Source: an uncultured Pelagibacteraceae bacterium (lineage in GTDB: Bacteria > Pseudomonadota > Alphaproteobacteria > Pelagibacterales > Pelagibacteraceae). Taken from it: DNA of 8,152 nucleotides. The notes under the pieces are model-generated. The model did no database searches. It was not told the DNA's origin and saw only the letters and a program-made list of their open reading frames with translations. The stretch covers positions 1 to 8,152 of the forward strand of contig CACEBA010000022.1 in NCBI GenBank assembly GCA_902557585.1, in the 5' to 3' direction. Positions 1-7,744 of the stretch are shown one piece after another (position 1 is the stretch's first letter; every line of letters begins with the position of its first letter). Both the position numbers and the translations under genes were made by a program.

Positions 1-2612
1 TGAAGTTTATTGATATCTTTGGGGTTTACTCGATTTAAAAAATCATTAATAGATAAAAATTTTCCATTAGCAATTCTTTCACCAACAATATTTGAAATTG
101 CTTCATAACCTACAGCTTTTATTCCACCTAAAGCATAGTAAAACTTACCTTCTATAGTTCTGAAATCTGCATAACACTCGTTTATATCCGGTCGGACAAG
201 TTCTATATGTAATCTGTTTAATTCTTCATAAAATTCACTAAGTTTACTTTGATTAGAAATATCCATAGTCATTGATGCAGCGATAAATTCTTTTGGAAAA
301 TAGGTCTTTAAATACGCAGTTTGATAAGAAATTATTGCGTAAGCAGCTGCATGACTTTTGTTAAATCCATATTCTGCAAAAGGTTCAATTTTTAAAAATA
401 TTCCAGCTGCAATATCTTTTGCAATTCCATTTTTTACTGCTCCGTCAATAAAACCTTGTTTTTGTTTTTCAAGTTCAGCTCTTTTCTTTTTGCCCATTGC
501 TCTTCTTAGCAAGTCAGCTTGACCTGCAGTAAAACCTGATAACTTTTGAGCTATTTGCATTACTTGCTCTTGATAAATAATTACCCCGTACGTTGGTTTT
601 AAAATATCTTCAAGAAGTGGATGCAAATAATCAGGTTTTTGTTTACCATGTTTACAATCATTATATGTTGGAATGTTGCTCATTGGTCCAGGACGATATA
701 AGGCTACAAGAGCAATAATATCCTCTATATGGTTGGGTTTCATTTGTATTAGAGCCTCTCTCATTCCAGCACTTTCAATCTGAAATAAACCAACTGTTTT
801 GCCACTTGATAATAAATCAAAAACCTTTTGATCCTCAAAATTAATATTTTCAATATCAAAATCTTTATTGAATTTTTTAATTAACTTCTCTGTATTGCTA
901 ATTACAGTAAGTGTTTTTAAACCCAGAAAATCAAATTTTATTAATCCTGCGTTTTCAGCTGAATACATATCAAATTGAGTAGAGGGTAATAATAAATCTG
1001 ATGAGCTATCTTTATACAAAGGGACAACTTCGGTCAGTTTTCTGTCTGCAATAACCACACCTGCTGCATGAGTTGCAACATTTCTATTTAGACCTTCAAG
1101 TTTAAGTGATAAGTCAGTTAATTTTTTAACTTTTGGATCTTCATTAATTAATTTTTGAAGTCTTGGTTCACCAGCAATACATTGTGTTAAATTTTGAGGT
1201 CTTGAGGGATCAAAAGGTATCATTTTAGAAATACTATCTACAAAACCATATGATAATCCTAAAACTCTGCCAACATCACGTATTACCATCCTAGCTTTTA
1301 ATTTTCCAAAAGTAATTATATGAGCAACACTGTCTTTGTATTTTTTTGTTAAATATTCAAATACTAGATCTCTTTTATCCTCACAAAAATCGATATCAAA
1401 ATCTGGCATAGATATCCGATCTGGATTTAAAAATCTTTCGAAAATTAAATTAAATTTTATTGGATCTACATCAGTAATGGATAGACACCATGCAACTAAA
1501 GACCCCGCTCCTGAACCTCTACCAGGACCAACCGGAATATCATTACTTTTGGCCCACTTGATATAGTCTGACACAATAAGAAAATAACTGGCATATTTCA
1601 TTTCAATAATTATAGAAAGCTCATGGTCTAATCTTTTTTTATATTCTGAATAGGTTTTATCAGACCCGATATTGTTAGATTGGATTTTAAATACTTTCTC
1701 AAATTTGAATTTAAGACCATCTAAAGACTCCTTTTTTAAAATATCGTCAGCATCACCGCCCTTGTCTTGACTTATATTTGGTAAAATTGGATTAGAAAAT
1801 AAAGGTCTAAAATTACATCTTAGAGGAAAATTATAATTATTTTCTAATGCTTCAGGTAAATCAGCAAATAAATCTGACATTTCAGAATTATTTTTAAAAT
1901 AATGCTGATCAGTTAATTTTATCCTATTTTTTTCATTAACATAAGTTTTATTACCTATGCAAATTAGTACATCATGAGCTTCATGCATATCTTTATTTAA
2001 ATAAAATACCTCGTTTGTAGCAATTATTGGAATCTCTAAATCTAAGGATTTTTTTAAATTAAATTTTTCAAAACTTGTTTCGTTTAGATCTTTATGCCTT
2101 TGAATTTCAATATAAAATCGATCTCCAAATTTTGATTTAATTTTTTTATATAAATCATGTATTTCAGTAAATTTTGCTTTTTCAAATAATTTACCAAATA
2201 AACCAAAAACAGTTCCAGAGAATAATGCAATACCATTAGAATTATTTAATAAATAATCAAATGTTACATGTGGGTCAGAAAGTTCATCATTTTTTAAATA
2301 GGAAGCTGATGAAAGATCAATTATATTTTTATAACCTATTTCATTAAGTGCATACACAGGTAGTAATCCAATGGTGTCATTAATTTTAAAGTTAATTTGT
2401 GTTCCAATAATAGGTTGTGTTCCAGATTTTGATATTTTTTCAGCAAATTCTAGAGCTCCACAAAGATTAGATGTGTCGCAAAGACCTAATGATTTTATTT
2501 TATTATTTTTTGAATATTCTTGAAGATCATCAATCTTAATAGCGCCTTCACAAATTGAATATTGAGTATGAATTTTAAGATGATTAAAATTTTGTGATAA
2601 AGACTCAGCCAT
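1..2612 (-). CDS. dnaE: DNA polymerase III subunit alpha, N-terminal 870 residues (3' end outside window)
   Basis: This is the catalytic subunit of the replicative DNA polymerase (C-family), which extends DNA within the Pol III holoenzyme. I read the frame leftwards from the ATG at 2612-2610 and it stays open to the left edge. An N-terminal PHP domain (about residues 8-275) opens with H11-L-K-I-H15. The palm has GPGRGSGAGS from residue 362 and PDFDID from 403, giving catalytic D404 and D406; the third catalytic Asp is D561 in KFDFLGL. The fingers contain YRPGPM, and GFNKSHAAAYA follows. The visible end lies in the helix-hairpin-helix region. E. coli DnaE has 1160 residues, so the clamp-binding, OB and tau-binding parts are missing here only because the window ends. 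The PHP metal ligands look degenerate (K13, T47 and Q72 at usual ligand sites). The start overlaps the end of lolD by 8 bases (ATGGCTGA), which suggests coupled translation. Identification is secure. Confidence 0.97.
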   Translation of the reverse strand, partial: MAESLSQNFNHLKIHTQYSICEGAIKIDDLQEYSKNNKIKSLGLCDTSNLCGALEFAEKISKSGTQPIIGTQINFKINDTIGLLPVYALNEIGYKNIIDLSSASYLKNDELSDPHVTFDYLLNNSNGIALFSGTVFGLFGKLFEKAKFTEIHDLYKKIKSKFGDRFYIEIQRHKDLNETSFEKFNLKKSLDLEIPIIATNEVFYLNKDMHEAHDVLICIGNKTYVNEKNRIKLTDQHYFKNNSEMSDLFADLPEALENNYNFPLRCNFRPLFSNPILPNISQDKGGDADDILKKESLDGLKFKFEKVFKIQSNNIGSDKTYSEYKKRLDHELSIIIEMKYASYFLIVSDYIKWAKSNDIPVGPGRGSGAGSLVAWCLSITDVDPIKFNLIFERFLNPDRISMPDFDIDFCEDKRDLVFEYLTKKYKDSVAHIITFGKLKARMVIRDVGRVLGLSYGFVDSISKMIPFDPSRPQNLTQCIAGEPRLQKLINEDPKVKKLTDLSLKLEGLNRNVATHAAGVVIADRKLTEVVPLYKDSSSDLLLPSTQFDMYSAENAGLIKFDFLGLKTLTVISNTEKLIKKFNKDFDIENINFEDQKVFDLLSSGKTVGLFQIESAGMREALIQMKPNHIEDIIALVALYRPGPMSNIPTYNDCKHGKQKPDYLHPLLEDILKPTYGVIIYQEQVMQIAQKLSGFTAGQADLLRRAMGKKKRAELEKQKQGFIDGAVKNGIAKDIAAGIFLKIEPFAEYGFNKSHAAAYAIISYQTAYLKTYFPKEFIAASMTMDISNQSKLSEFYEELNRLHIELVRPDINECYADFRTIEGKFYYALGGIKAVGYEAISNIVGERIANGKFLSINDFLNRVNPKDINKL

Positions 2613-3282
2613 TAGATGATTTTATATTACCATCCTTCATCTCCAATAGGCAATCTGCCTTTTTTCCAAAAAATCTATTATGAGTTGCAAAGATAATTAA
2701 TCTATTAGATCTCTTTTGATTTTTTAATAAATTAAATATGTCTTTTGCTGTTCTCATATCTAAACTACCAGTTGGTTCATCTGCTAAAATTATCTCAGGG
2801 TCATTAATGATTGCTCTAGCAATAGCTATTCTTTGAGCCTCACCTCCAGATAATTGAGAGGGATAATAGTCAGCTCTATTGAATAAGCCGATTGCTTTTA
2901 ATAATTTTTTTGCTTTTGAAATGGATAAATTTTTATCATTATTAATTGATAAGCTAGCTAAATAAATATTTTCTATTGCCGTAAAGTCGGGTAATAAATT
3001 ATTTTGTTGGTAAACAATTCCAATTTTTTTGGCTCTAAGTATGTCATTTACCTCTTTTTCATCGTAATTAATTTGGTAATCGTTAAATTTAATTAAACCA
3101 CTAGAAGGTCTGTCTATCAAAGAGATTAGGTTTAACAGTGTAGATTTACCTGAACCAGATGGACCCATTAGGGAGTAAATTTTACCTTTATTAAAATTAT
3201 ATGATAGATTTTTTATAACTTGTAATTTTTTGTTCTCTTCAAAAGTTTTTGAAATATTTTTTAATTCTAAAAATTTACTCAT
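2605..3282 (-). CDS. lolD: LolD, ATPase of the lipoprotein-release ABC transporter
   Basis: This 225-residue cytoplasmic ATPase would power release of outer-membrane lipoproteins from the inner membrane to the carrier LolA. All ABC motifs are intact: Walker A GPSGSGKST (40-48), Q-loop Q92 in VYQQNNLLPDF, signature LSGGE (144-148), Walker B IILADEP (164-170, with D168 and catalytic E169), D-loop GSLD (172-175) and switch H201. The Q-loop context (YQ..NLLPDFTA.EN) fits the LolD/MacB branch (MacB-like exporters are the main alternative), and the length is normal for LolD. It directly follows the LolC/E-type permease gene and its ATG lies inside that gene's end, with an 8-base overlap (ATGAGTAA), so the two subunits are probably made in step. 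Its own end overlaps dnaE by 8 bases. The permease next to it settles the choice of LolD. Confidence 0.95.
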   Translation of the reverse strand: MSKFLELKNISKTFEENKKLQVIKNLSYNFNKGKIYSLMGPSGSGKSTLLNLISLIDRPSSGLIKFNDYQINYDEKEVNDILRAKKIGIVYQQNNLLPDFTAIENIYLASLSINNDKNLSISKAKKLLKAIGLFNRADYYPSQLSGGEAQRIAIARAIINDPEIILADEPTGSLDMRTAKDIFNLLKNQKRSNRLIIFATHNRFFGKKADCLLEMKDGNIKSSNG

Positions 3283-4507
3283 ATTTTAAAGCTTTTATTG
3301 GGTCAAGTTTTGCAGCTTTTAATGCAGGAAATATCGAAACAACTATAGTTATAAAGATTGAACAAATTGATATTATTAAAATTGAGGTTGGATTTATTTC
3401 TGAAGGCATTTTGCTTAAGAAATAAATTTCCTCAGGAAATAAACTAATGTTAAAAGTTGAACTTAAAAATTGTCTTAAATTTTCAACATACAATGAAAAT
3501 GTCACACCTAGAAAAATTCCAAAAATGGTTGCTGAAGTTCCTATGATTATACCAATTAAAAAGAAAATTTTTATTATAGACTTATTTAATACACCAATTG
3601 ATTTTAAGATAGCAATATCTTTTGTTTTATTTTTAACTAATATGGTTAATCCTGAAATAATATTAAAAGCGGCAACAATAATAATTAAAGACAAAATTAT
3701 AAACATAACATTTCGCTCAACTTTTAATGCTGAAAATAGAGAAGTATTCATATCTGCCCAGCTATAAACAAATTCTTGATCAAAGACTTTTTGAAATTCA
3801 AATTTTTGTTTTTCTATATTTTTTGGATTATTTAAGTAAATTTCTAAATTTCTTTGCTTTTGTTGAAAATCAAAAAATTCCTCAAGAGTAGATAAATTAA
3901 TTAATGCGATATTATTATCAAATTCAGCTAAACCAGTATTAAATATAGACGAAACTATAAATGTTTTTTGCTTTGGCATGCTCCCAATAATAGTTTCAAC
4001 ACCAGAAGGTGACAAAATTGTTATCTCGTCTCCAATATTAATATCAAGCGAAAAACTAAGTTCATTTCCAATAGAGATTGAATTCTTATCTAAATTAAGT
4101 TTGTTACCTTTAAAATTTATATTTTTAATTATATCTAATTTTGAAAAGTCGTTACTTAAATAACCTCTTAAAACAATTCCTTTTGAGGTTTTATTTTTTA
4201 AAATTATAGCCTCTCCAGAATTACTGAACATAATATTATTGGAAATAGATTTTAAATTGTTAGTTTCAATTTTACTTTTATCAATAGGCTGGTCATATGA
4301 TTTGATAGTCAAATGTGAGTTAAATCCAACTATTTTATTGATTAGCTCAGTTCTAAATCCATTCATTACTGACATAACAATTATGAGAACAGCAACACCA
4401 AGACTTATACCGATGAATGAGAAAATAGATATCACATTTAAAAACCCATCATTTTTACGGGCTTTTAAAAACCTTAGTGTAATTTCTTTTTCTAAATTAG
4501 AAATCAA
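3275..4507 (-). CDS. lolC: LolC/LolE-family lipoprotein-releasing permease
   Basis: This 410-residue inner-membrane subunit partners LolD in extracting lipoproteins for transfer to LolA. The four-helix MacB/FtsX-like layout is clear: TM1 about 24-46, a periplasmic domain about 50-265, then TM2 about 267-290, TM3 about 312-340 and TM4 about 374-396. Family signatures include VMSVMNGFR after TM1, W250 followed by LFSALKVERNVMF before TM2, KTKDIAILKSIG in the cytoplasmic loop, and a C-terminal LDPIKALKYE. A P167-to-P178 loop (PSGVETIIGSMP) resembles the LolA-binding hook of LolC, which LolE lacks. The start is TTG at 4507-4505, overlapping the proS stop as TTGA. No ATG or GTG lies between the upstream in-frame stop at about 4526-4528 and this TTG, and the N-terminus aligns in style with relatives. 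Only one such permease gene is present, so it could act as a homodimer (LolF-like), unless a lolE lies elsewhere. Family is certain; the C versus E label is less so. Confidence 0.92.
   Translation of the reverse strand: MISNLEKEITLRFLKARKNDGFLNVISIFSFIGISLGVAVLIIVMSVMNGFRTELINKIVGFNSHLTIKSYDQPIDKSKIETNNLKSISNNIMFSNSGEAIILKNKTSKGIVLRGYLSNDFSKLDIIKNINFKGNKLNLDKNSISIGNELSFSLDINIGDEITILSPSGVETIIGSMPKQKTFIVSSIFNTGLAEFDNNIALINLSTLEEFFDFQQKQRNLEIYLNNPKNIEKQKFEFQKVFDQEFVYSWADMNTSLFSALKVERNVMFIILSLIIIVAAFNIISGLTILVKNKTKDIAILKSIGVLNKSIIKIFFLIGIIIGTSATIFGIFLGVTFSLYVENLRQFLSSTFNISLFPEEIYFLSKMPSEINPTSILIISICSIFITIVVSIFPALKAAKLDPIKALKYE
4504..4507 (-). other. TTGA stop/start overlap setting the lolC start
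   Basis: On the minus strand, the TGA stop of proS (4506-4504) shares bases with a TTG codon (4507-4505) that opens the lolC frame. Immediately upstream is an A/T-only stretch with no purine-rich ribosome-binding motif. The arrangement resembles the common ATGA coupling overlap but with TTG as the start, so reinitiation by the ribosome finishing proS is the likely mode. The alternative is the next codon, ATT, as a rare start. Confidence 0.6.
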
Positions 4508-5838
4508 TTTAAATTTTTTTGTTTTTTAATAATTTCAATAATTTTAATTAAAGACAGGTTTTGTGTTTCTTTACCTATTTCTTTAAATTCAAACAAATCA
4601 CCATCAGATTTTTTACCAATAATTATTTGATAAGGAGCACCAATTAAATTCATTTTTTTTATTTTTGAAGAAAAATTTTCTTCTGTATCATCAATCAAAG
4701 CATCAATATTATTTTTAAATAACTCGTTATTAATGTTAATTGCTTTATTTAGGGCAGATGTGTCGTTTTTGTTTATCATTGGTATCAAAGCAATATCATA
4801 AGGAGCAACAGACAATGGCCATTTCATGATTTCATTTTTATCGTCGTATTTAGCCTCTATAATTGCTCCAACTAACCTAGATACACCTATTCCATATGAC
4901 CCCATTTTAACAAAATCTTTCTTGCCCCCAGGTAAATCAACTGAGGCATCCATTGCTTTTGAATATTTGTCACCAAAATAAAATATATGACCAACTTCTA
5001 TCCCTTTTGTAATTAATCTATTTTCTTCGGACACAATTTTTTCAAACTCTTCCTTATTAAATTTTTCATCTGTCACAGAATAATATTTTTCATATTTTTT
5101 TCTCATTTCTTGCAAAGAATTTTTCTCTAATTTGGTATCGTTGCTATTTAAGTCAAAAATTCTTTTATCAGTAAAAATTTTACTTTCTCCAGTGTCGGCT
5201 AATATAATAAATTCGTGCGATAAATTTCCTCCAATTGGTCCTGTGTCGGCTGCCATTGGAATTGCGGTCAAGTCTAACCGTTTAAAAGTTCTTAGATAGG
5301 ATAAAAAAAATTTATTATATGAATAAAATGCCTCTTCATCAGATACATCAAAAGAATAGGCATCTTTCATATAAAATTCTCTTCCTCTCATAACTCCAAA
5401 TCTTGGTCTTATTTCGTCTCTAAATTTCCATTGTATATGATAAAGAAGTTGTGGGAGTGATTTATAAGATTTTAATGAAGATCTAAATATTTCTGTGACT
5501 TGCTCTTCATTTGTAGGTCCATATAACATCTCACGATTTTGACGATCTTTTATTCTAAGCATTTCTTCACCGTAATCCTCATATCGACCACTTTCTTTCC
5601 AAATTTCACTTGATTGAATTGTAGGCATCAAAATTTCTTGAGCTCCTATTTTATTTTGCTCTTGTCTCACAATATCTTCAATTTTTTTCATAACTTTAAA
5701 GCCTAAAGGCAACCAAGAATAAATTCCAGCTGAGGCTTGCTTAATCATGCCTACTCTTAACATTAGTTGATGAGATTTAATTTTTGCTTCTGATGGATTG
5801 TTTTTTAAAATAGGTACAAATGATTTGGATAATAACAT
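4504..5838 (-). CDS. proS: Prolyl-tRNA synthetase, short form without editing insertion
   Basis: This cytoplasmic class II aminoacyl-tRNA synthetase attaches proline to tRNA-Pro. The 444 residues contain motif 1 around KVMKKIEDIVRQEQ (48-61) leading to the M71-P72 strand, the GPTNEE ATP/proline loop (107-112), motif 2 FRDEIRPRFGVMRGREF (139-155), the LSHEF segment (206-210) and motif 3 GSYGIGVSR (313-321). An anticodon-binding domain runs from about 343 to the end (VAPYDIALIP onward). E. coli ProS has about 572 residues because of a YbaK-like domain that removes mischarged Ala from tRNA-Pro. Here only about 60 linker residues (220-280) stand in its place, as in other alphaproteobacterial enzymes, so post-transfer Ala editing should be absent from this protein. 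The ATG at 5838 is one base after the stop of the DUF1467 gene. The gene carries an 8-T run on its coding strand near 5303-5310, and the frame continues through it. Confidence 0.97.
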   Translation of the reverse strand: MLLSKSFVPILKNNPSEAKIKSHQLMLRVGMIKQASAGIYSWLPLGFKVMKKIEDIVRQEQNKIGAQEILMPTIQSSEIWKESGRYEDYGEEMLRIKDRQNREMLYGPTNEEQVTEIFRSSLKSYKSLPQLLYHIQWKFRDEIRPRFGVMRGREFYMKDAYSFDVSDEEAFYSYNKFFLSYLRTFKRLDLTAIPMAADTGPIGGNLSHEFIILADTGESKIFTDKRIFDLNSNDTKLEKNSLQEMRKKYEKYYSVTDEKFNKEEFEKIVSEENRLITKGIEVGHIFYFGDKYSKAMDASVDLPGGKKDFVKMGSYGIGVSRLVGAIIEAKYDDKNEIMKWPLSVAPYDIALIPMINKNDTSALNKAININNELFKNNIDALIDDTEENFSSKIKKMNLIGAPYQIIIGKKSDGDLFEFKEIGKETQNLSLIKIIEIIKKQKNLN

Positions 5839-5839
5839 C

Positions 5840-6085
5840 TTAAGTGATCATATTTCTTAAATTTAAATATTCAAATTTAATTAATAAGTAAATTATTCCA
5901 AAAATAATAGTAGTTATTCCAGTGCAATATAGGAATTTTTTAATCATTTTAGGATTTTCTGGGGATCCAGGATCTTCCCCATCAATTTTAACTGTTTTTA
6001 TTCTATTTACGTCGATAGGAAGAATTGCAAAAAAAATAATCCACCAAATTATTACATAGATAATAGCTAAACCTGTTCCACTCAT
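5840..6085 (-). CDS. DUF1467 family two-helix membrane protein
   Basis: This is a small (81-residue) inner-membrane protein of unknown function. The first helix is about residues 4-24 and ends in the family's characteristic WW-I-FFAILPIDV pattern. A short polar loop rich in Gly, Pro and Asp follows (about 25-48, with GEDPGSPENP resembling the family's Gly/Pro/Ser loop). The second helix is about 50-72, after KMIKK. No catalytic motif is visible. Its start shares one base with the rnj stop (TAATG), and its TAA is one base before proS. DUF1467 genes sit at this position next to proS in many alphaproteobacteria, which supports both the family call and its being real despite its length. Function cannot be deduced from the sequence; the neighbourhood gives no specific role. 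Confidence 0.85.
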   Translation of the reverse strand: MSGTGLAIIYVIIWWIIFFAILPIDVNRIKTVKIDGEDPGSPENPKMIKKFLYCTGITTIIFGIIYLLIKFEYLNLRNMIT

Positions 6086-7743
6086 TAAATTCTGACTAAG
6101 TTAATATTAGTGAAAGGTTTTTTTCCAGTTTTTTCTTTTGAGAATTTTCTGCATGCAATTTTTAATGCATCAATAAGATTATGTTCTTGTTGTCTGTTTC
6201 CAATTTTAAAAGTTCTTGAAGTTTTTTCTATTTCGTCTTCCAGACCATAAACAAACTCATCTTTATCATTAATTGGCAAGCCTCGAAAAGATAAAACTGG
6301 GTTACTATGTATATTTCCTTTTGGTGTAATCATTAAAGTGACTTCTAAATAACCATTTGCACTCAAATTTTTTCTATCTTTTATAGATTGTGCATCTGGA
6401 TCTACGCTCACATTACCATCAAGGTATAATCTTCCGCTTGGAGCCTTGTCATACACTTCAGGTTTTTCGCCAGGATAAAGCTTTACAATATCACCATTTT
6501 CAACCTGAATTGGGTGAGGTACCTGCATCTCCTTTGCAAAACTGATGTGCTCAATCATATGTCTGTGCTCACCGTGTACAGGAATAACACATTTTGGTTT
6601 TACCCACTGATACATATCTTTAAGATCTTCTCTATTAGGATGTCCTGAGACATGAACAAATTCGGTCTCTTCTGAAATTACTTCTATACCATCTTTGACT
6701 AATTGATTGTGAAGCTTGTAAAGTTTTTTTTCATTTCCAGGAATAATTTTAGAGGAAAATATTACTGCATCTCCCTGTTCAATATAAACATCTGGATGAA
6801 CATAACTTGAAATTCTCATCATTGCTCCCATAGGTTCGCCTTGACTTCCAGTACATAAATAAACTATTTTTTCTCTAGAAAAATTTTTAGCTTCACGTGG
6901 ATCGATTGGCTCAATAGTATTTTTTAGATAGCCGCATTGTCGTGCAGCTTTATATATACGGTGCATGGATCTACCAACGAGAGAAATTTGTCTTCCTGTT
7001 TGCTCAGCACAATAAAATGCTGTTTCCATTCTTGCTACATTTGAAGCAAAAGATGTAATTATAATTCTCTTTTTTAACCTAGACATAACATTTAACATAC
7101 TTTTTCTAACATCAAGTTCAGATCCAGATCTTCCGGCACTGAAAACATTTGTGGAGTCGCATATCATTGCTAGTACACCTTCATTACCAATTTCCTTAAG
7201 TCTTTTATCATTGATATTCTCACCAATTAAAGGATTAGGATCTACTTTCCAATCCCCAGTATGCAAAATAACTCCAGCAGGTGTTTTGATTCTTAGTCCA
7301 TTTGGTTCTAATATTGAATGTGTTAAGGTTATGTACTCAATTTCAAATGGCTCTAAGTTTATAGATCCATTCAACTCAACAATTTGTAAATCATTAGTTA
7401 TATTAATTTGTTTTTCTTTAAATTTTTCTCTAATCAATACTGCTGTAAATGGAGTTGCAAAAATTTTACATTTTAATTTAGGCCATAGGTGAGCAATTGC
7501 TCCAATATGATCCTCATGAGCGTGAGTTAAGACTATACCAAGTAAATTATCCTTTCTTTCAACTATAAACCCTGGATCAGGATAAATTAGATCAACACCT
7601 GGAATAGTGTCGTCTGCAAAAGTAACACCAATATCTACCATTATCCATTTATGATTGCTTGGCTGGCCGTAACCAAACAAGTTCATATTCATTCCTATCT
7701 CTCCTGACCCACCTAATGGACAAAATAATAATTCATCTTTCAT
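6085..7743 (-). CDS. rnj: Ribonuclease J (metallo-beta-lactamase/beta-CASP nuclease)
   Basis: This is a 552-residue Zn-dependent endo/5'-exoribonuclease involved in RNA maturation and decay. The N-terminus LGGSGEIGMNM is typical of RNase J. The metallo-beta-lactamase core has HAHEDH (74-79), H142 in THSILEPNG and D164 in HTGDWK. The beta-CASP insert starts near CDSTNV (D196) and includes SFASNVARM (221-229), GRSMHR (257-262) and the TGSQGEP loop (298-304). Core residues H368 (SGHPNRED) and H390 (PVHGEH) complete the active site. A C-terminal domain spans about 460-552. Length matches the family (about 550). One small oddity is Leu144, where HSIP is usual after the metal-binding His. The ATG at 7743 is one base after the coaX stop; an AAGG about 13 bases upstream is too distant to be a convincing ribosome-binding site. 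In Alphaproteobacteria RNase J commonly coexists with RNase E, which would lie elsewhere. Confidence 0.97.
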   Translation of the reverse strand: MKDELLFCPLGGSGEIGMNMNLFGYGQPSNHKWIMVDIGVTFADDTIPGVDLIYPDPGFIVERKDNLLGIVLTHAHEDHIGAIAHLWPKLKCKIFATPFTAVLIREKFKEKQINITNDLQIVELNGSINLEPFEIEYITLTHSILEPNGLRIKTPAGVILHTGDWKVDPNPLIGENINDKRLKEIGNEGVLAMICDSTNVFSAGRSGSELDVRKSMLNVMSRLKKRIIITSFASNVARMETAFYCAEQTGRQISLVGRSMHRIYKAARQCGYLKNTIEPIDPREAKNFSREKIVYLCTGSQGEPMGAMMRISSYVHPDVYIEQGDAVIFSSKIIPGNEKKLYKLHNQLVKDGIEVISEETEFVHVSGHPNREDLKDMYQWVKPKCVIPVHGEHRHMIEHISFAKEMQVPHPIQVENGDIVKLYPGEKPEVYDKAPSGRLYLDGNVSVDPDAQSIKDRKNLSANGYLEVTLMITPKGNIHSNPVLSFRGLPINDKDEFVYGLEDEIEKTSRTFKIGNRQQEHNLIDALKIACRKFSKEKTGKKPFTNINLVRI

Positions 7744-7744
7744 A

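Noticed and set aside
1336..1566. A 76-codon open frame on the plus strand
   Set aside because: It lies wholly antisense to the conserved palm region of dnaE (including the GPGRG and PDFDID motifs), shows no recognisable domain, and is a by-product of the A/T-rich codons on the other strand.
3447..4529. Three plus-strand open frames (about 61-106 codons) opposite lolC
   Set aside because: Each mirrors the hydrophobic or lysine-rich coding of the lolC strand, none has a ribosome-binding motif or family resemblance, and lolC is clearly the real gene.
5303..5310. A run of eight A (T on the coding strand) in proS as a possible frameshift or slippage site
   Set aside because: The reading frame continues through it into recognisable ProS sequence on both sides; such runs are expected at this base composition.
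7151..7492. A 113-codon open frame on the plus strand opposite rnj
   Set aside because: It is fully antisense to the conserved catalytic core of RNase J and has no motif of its own.
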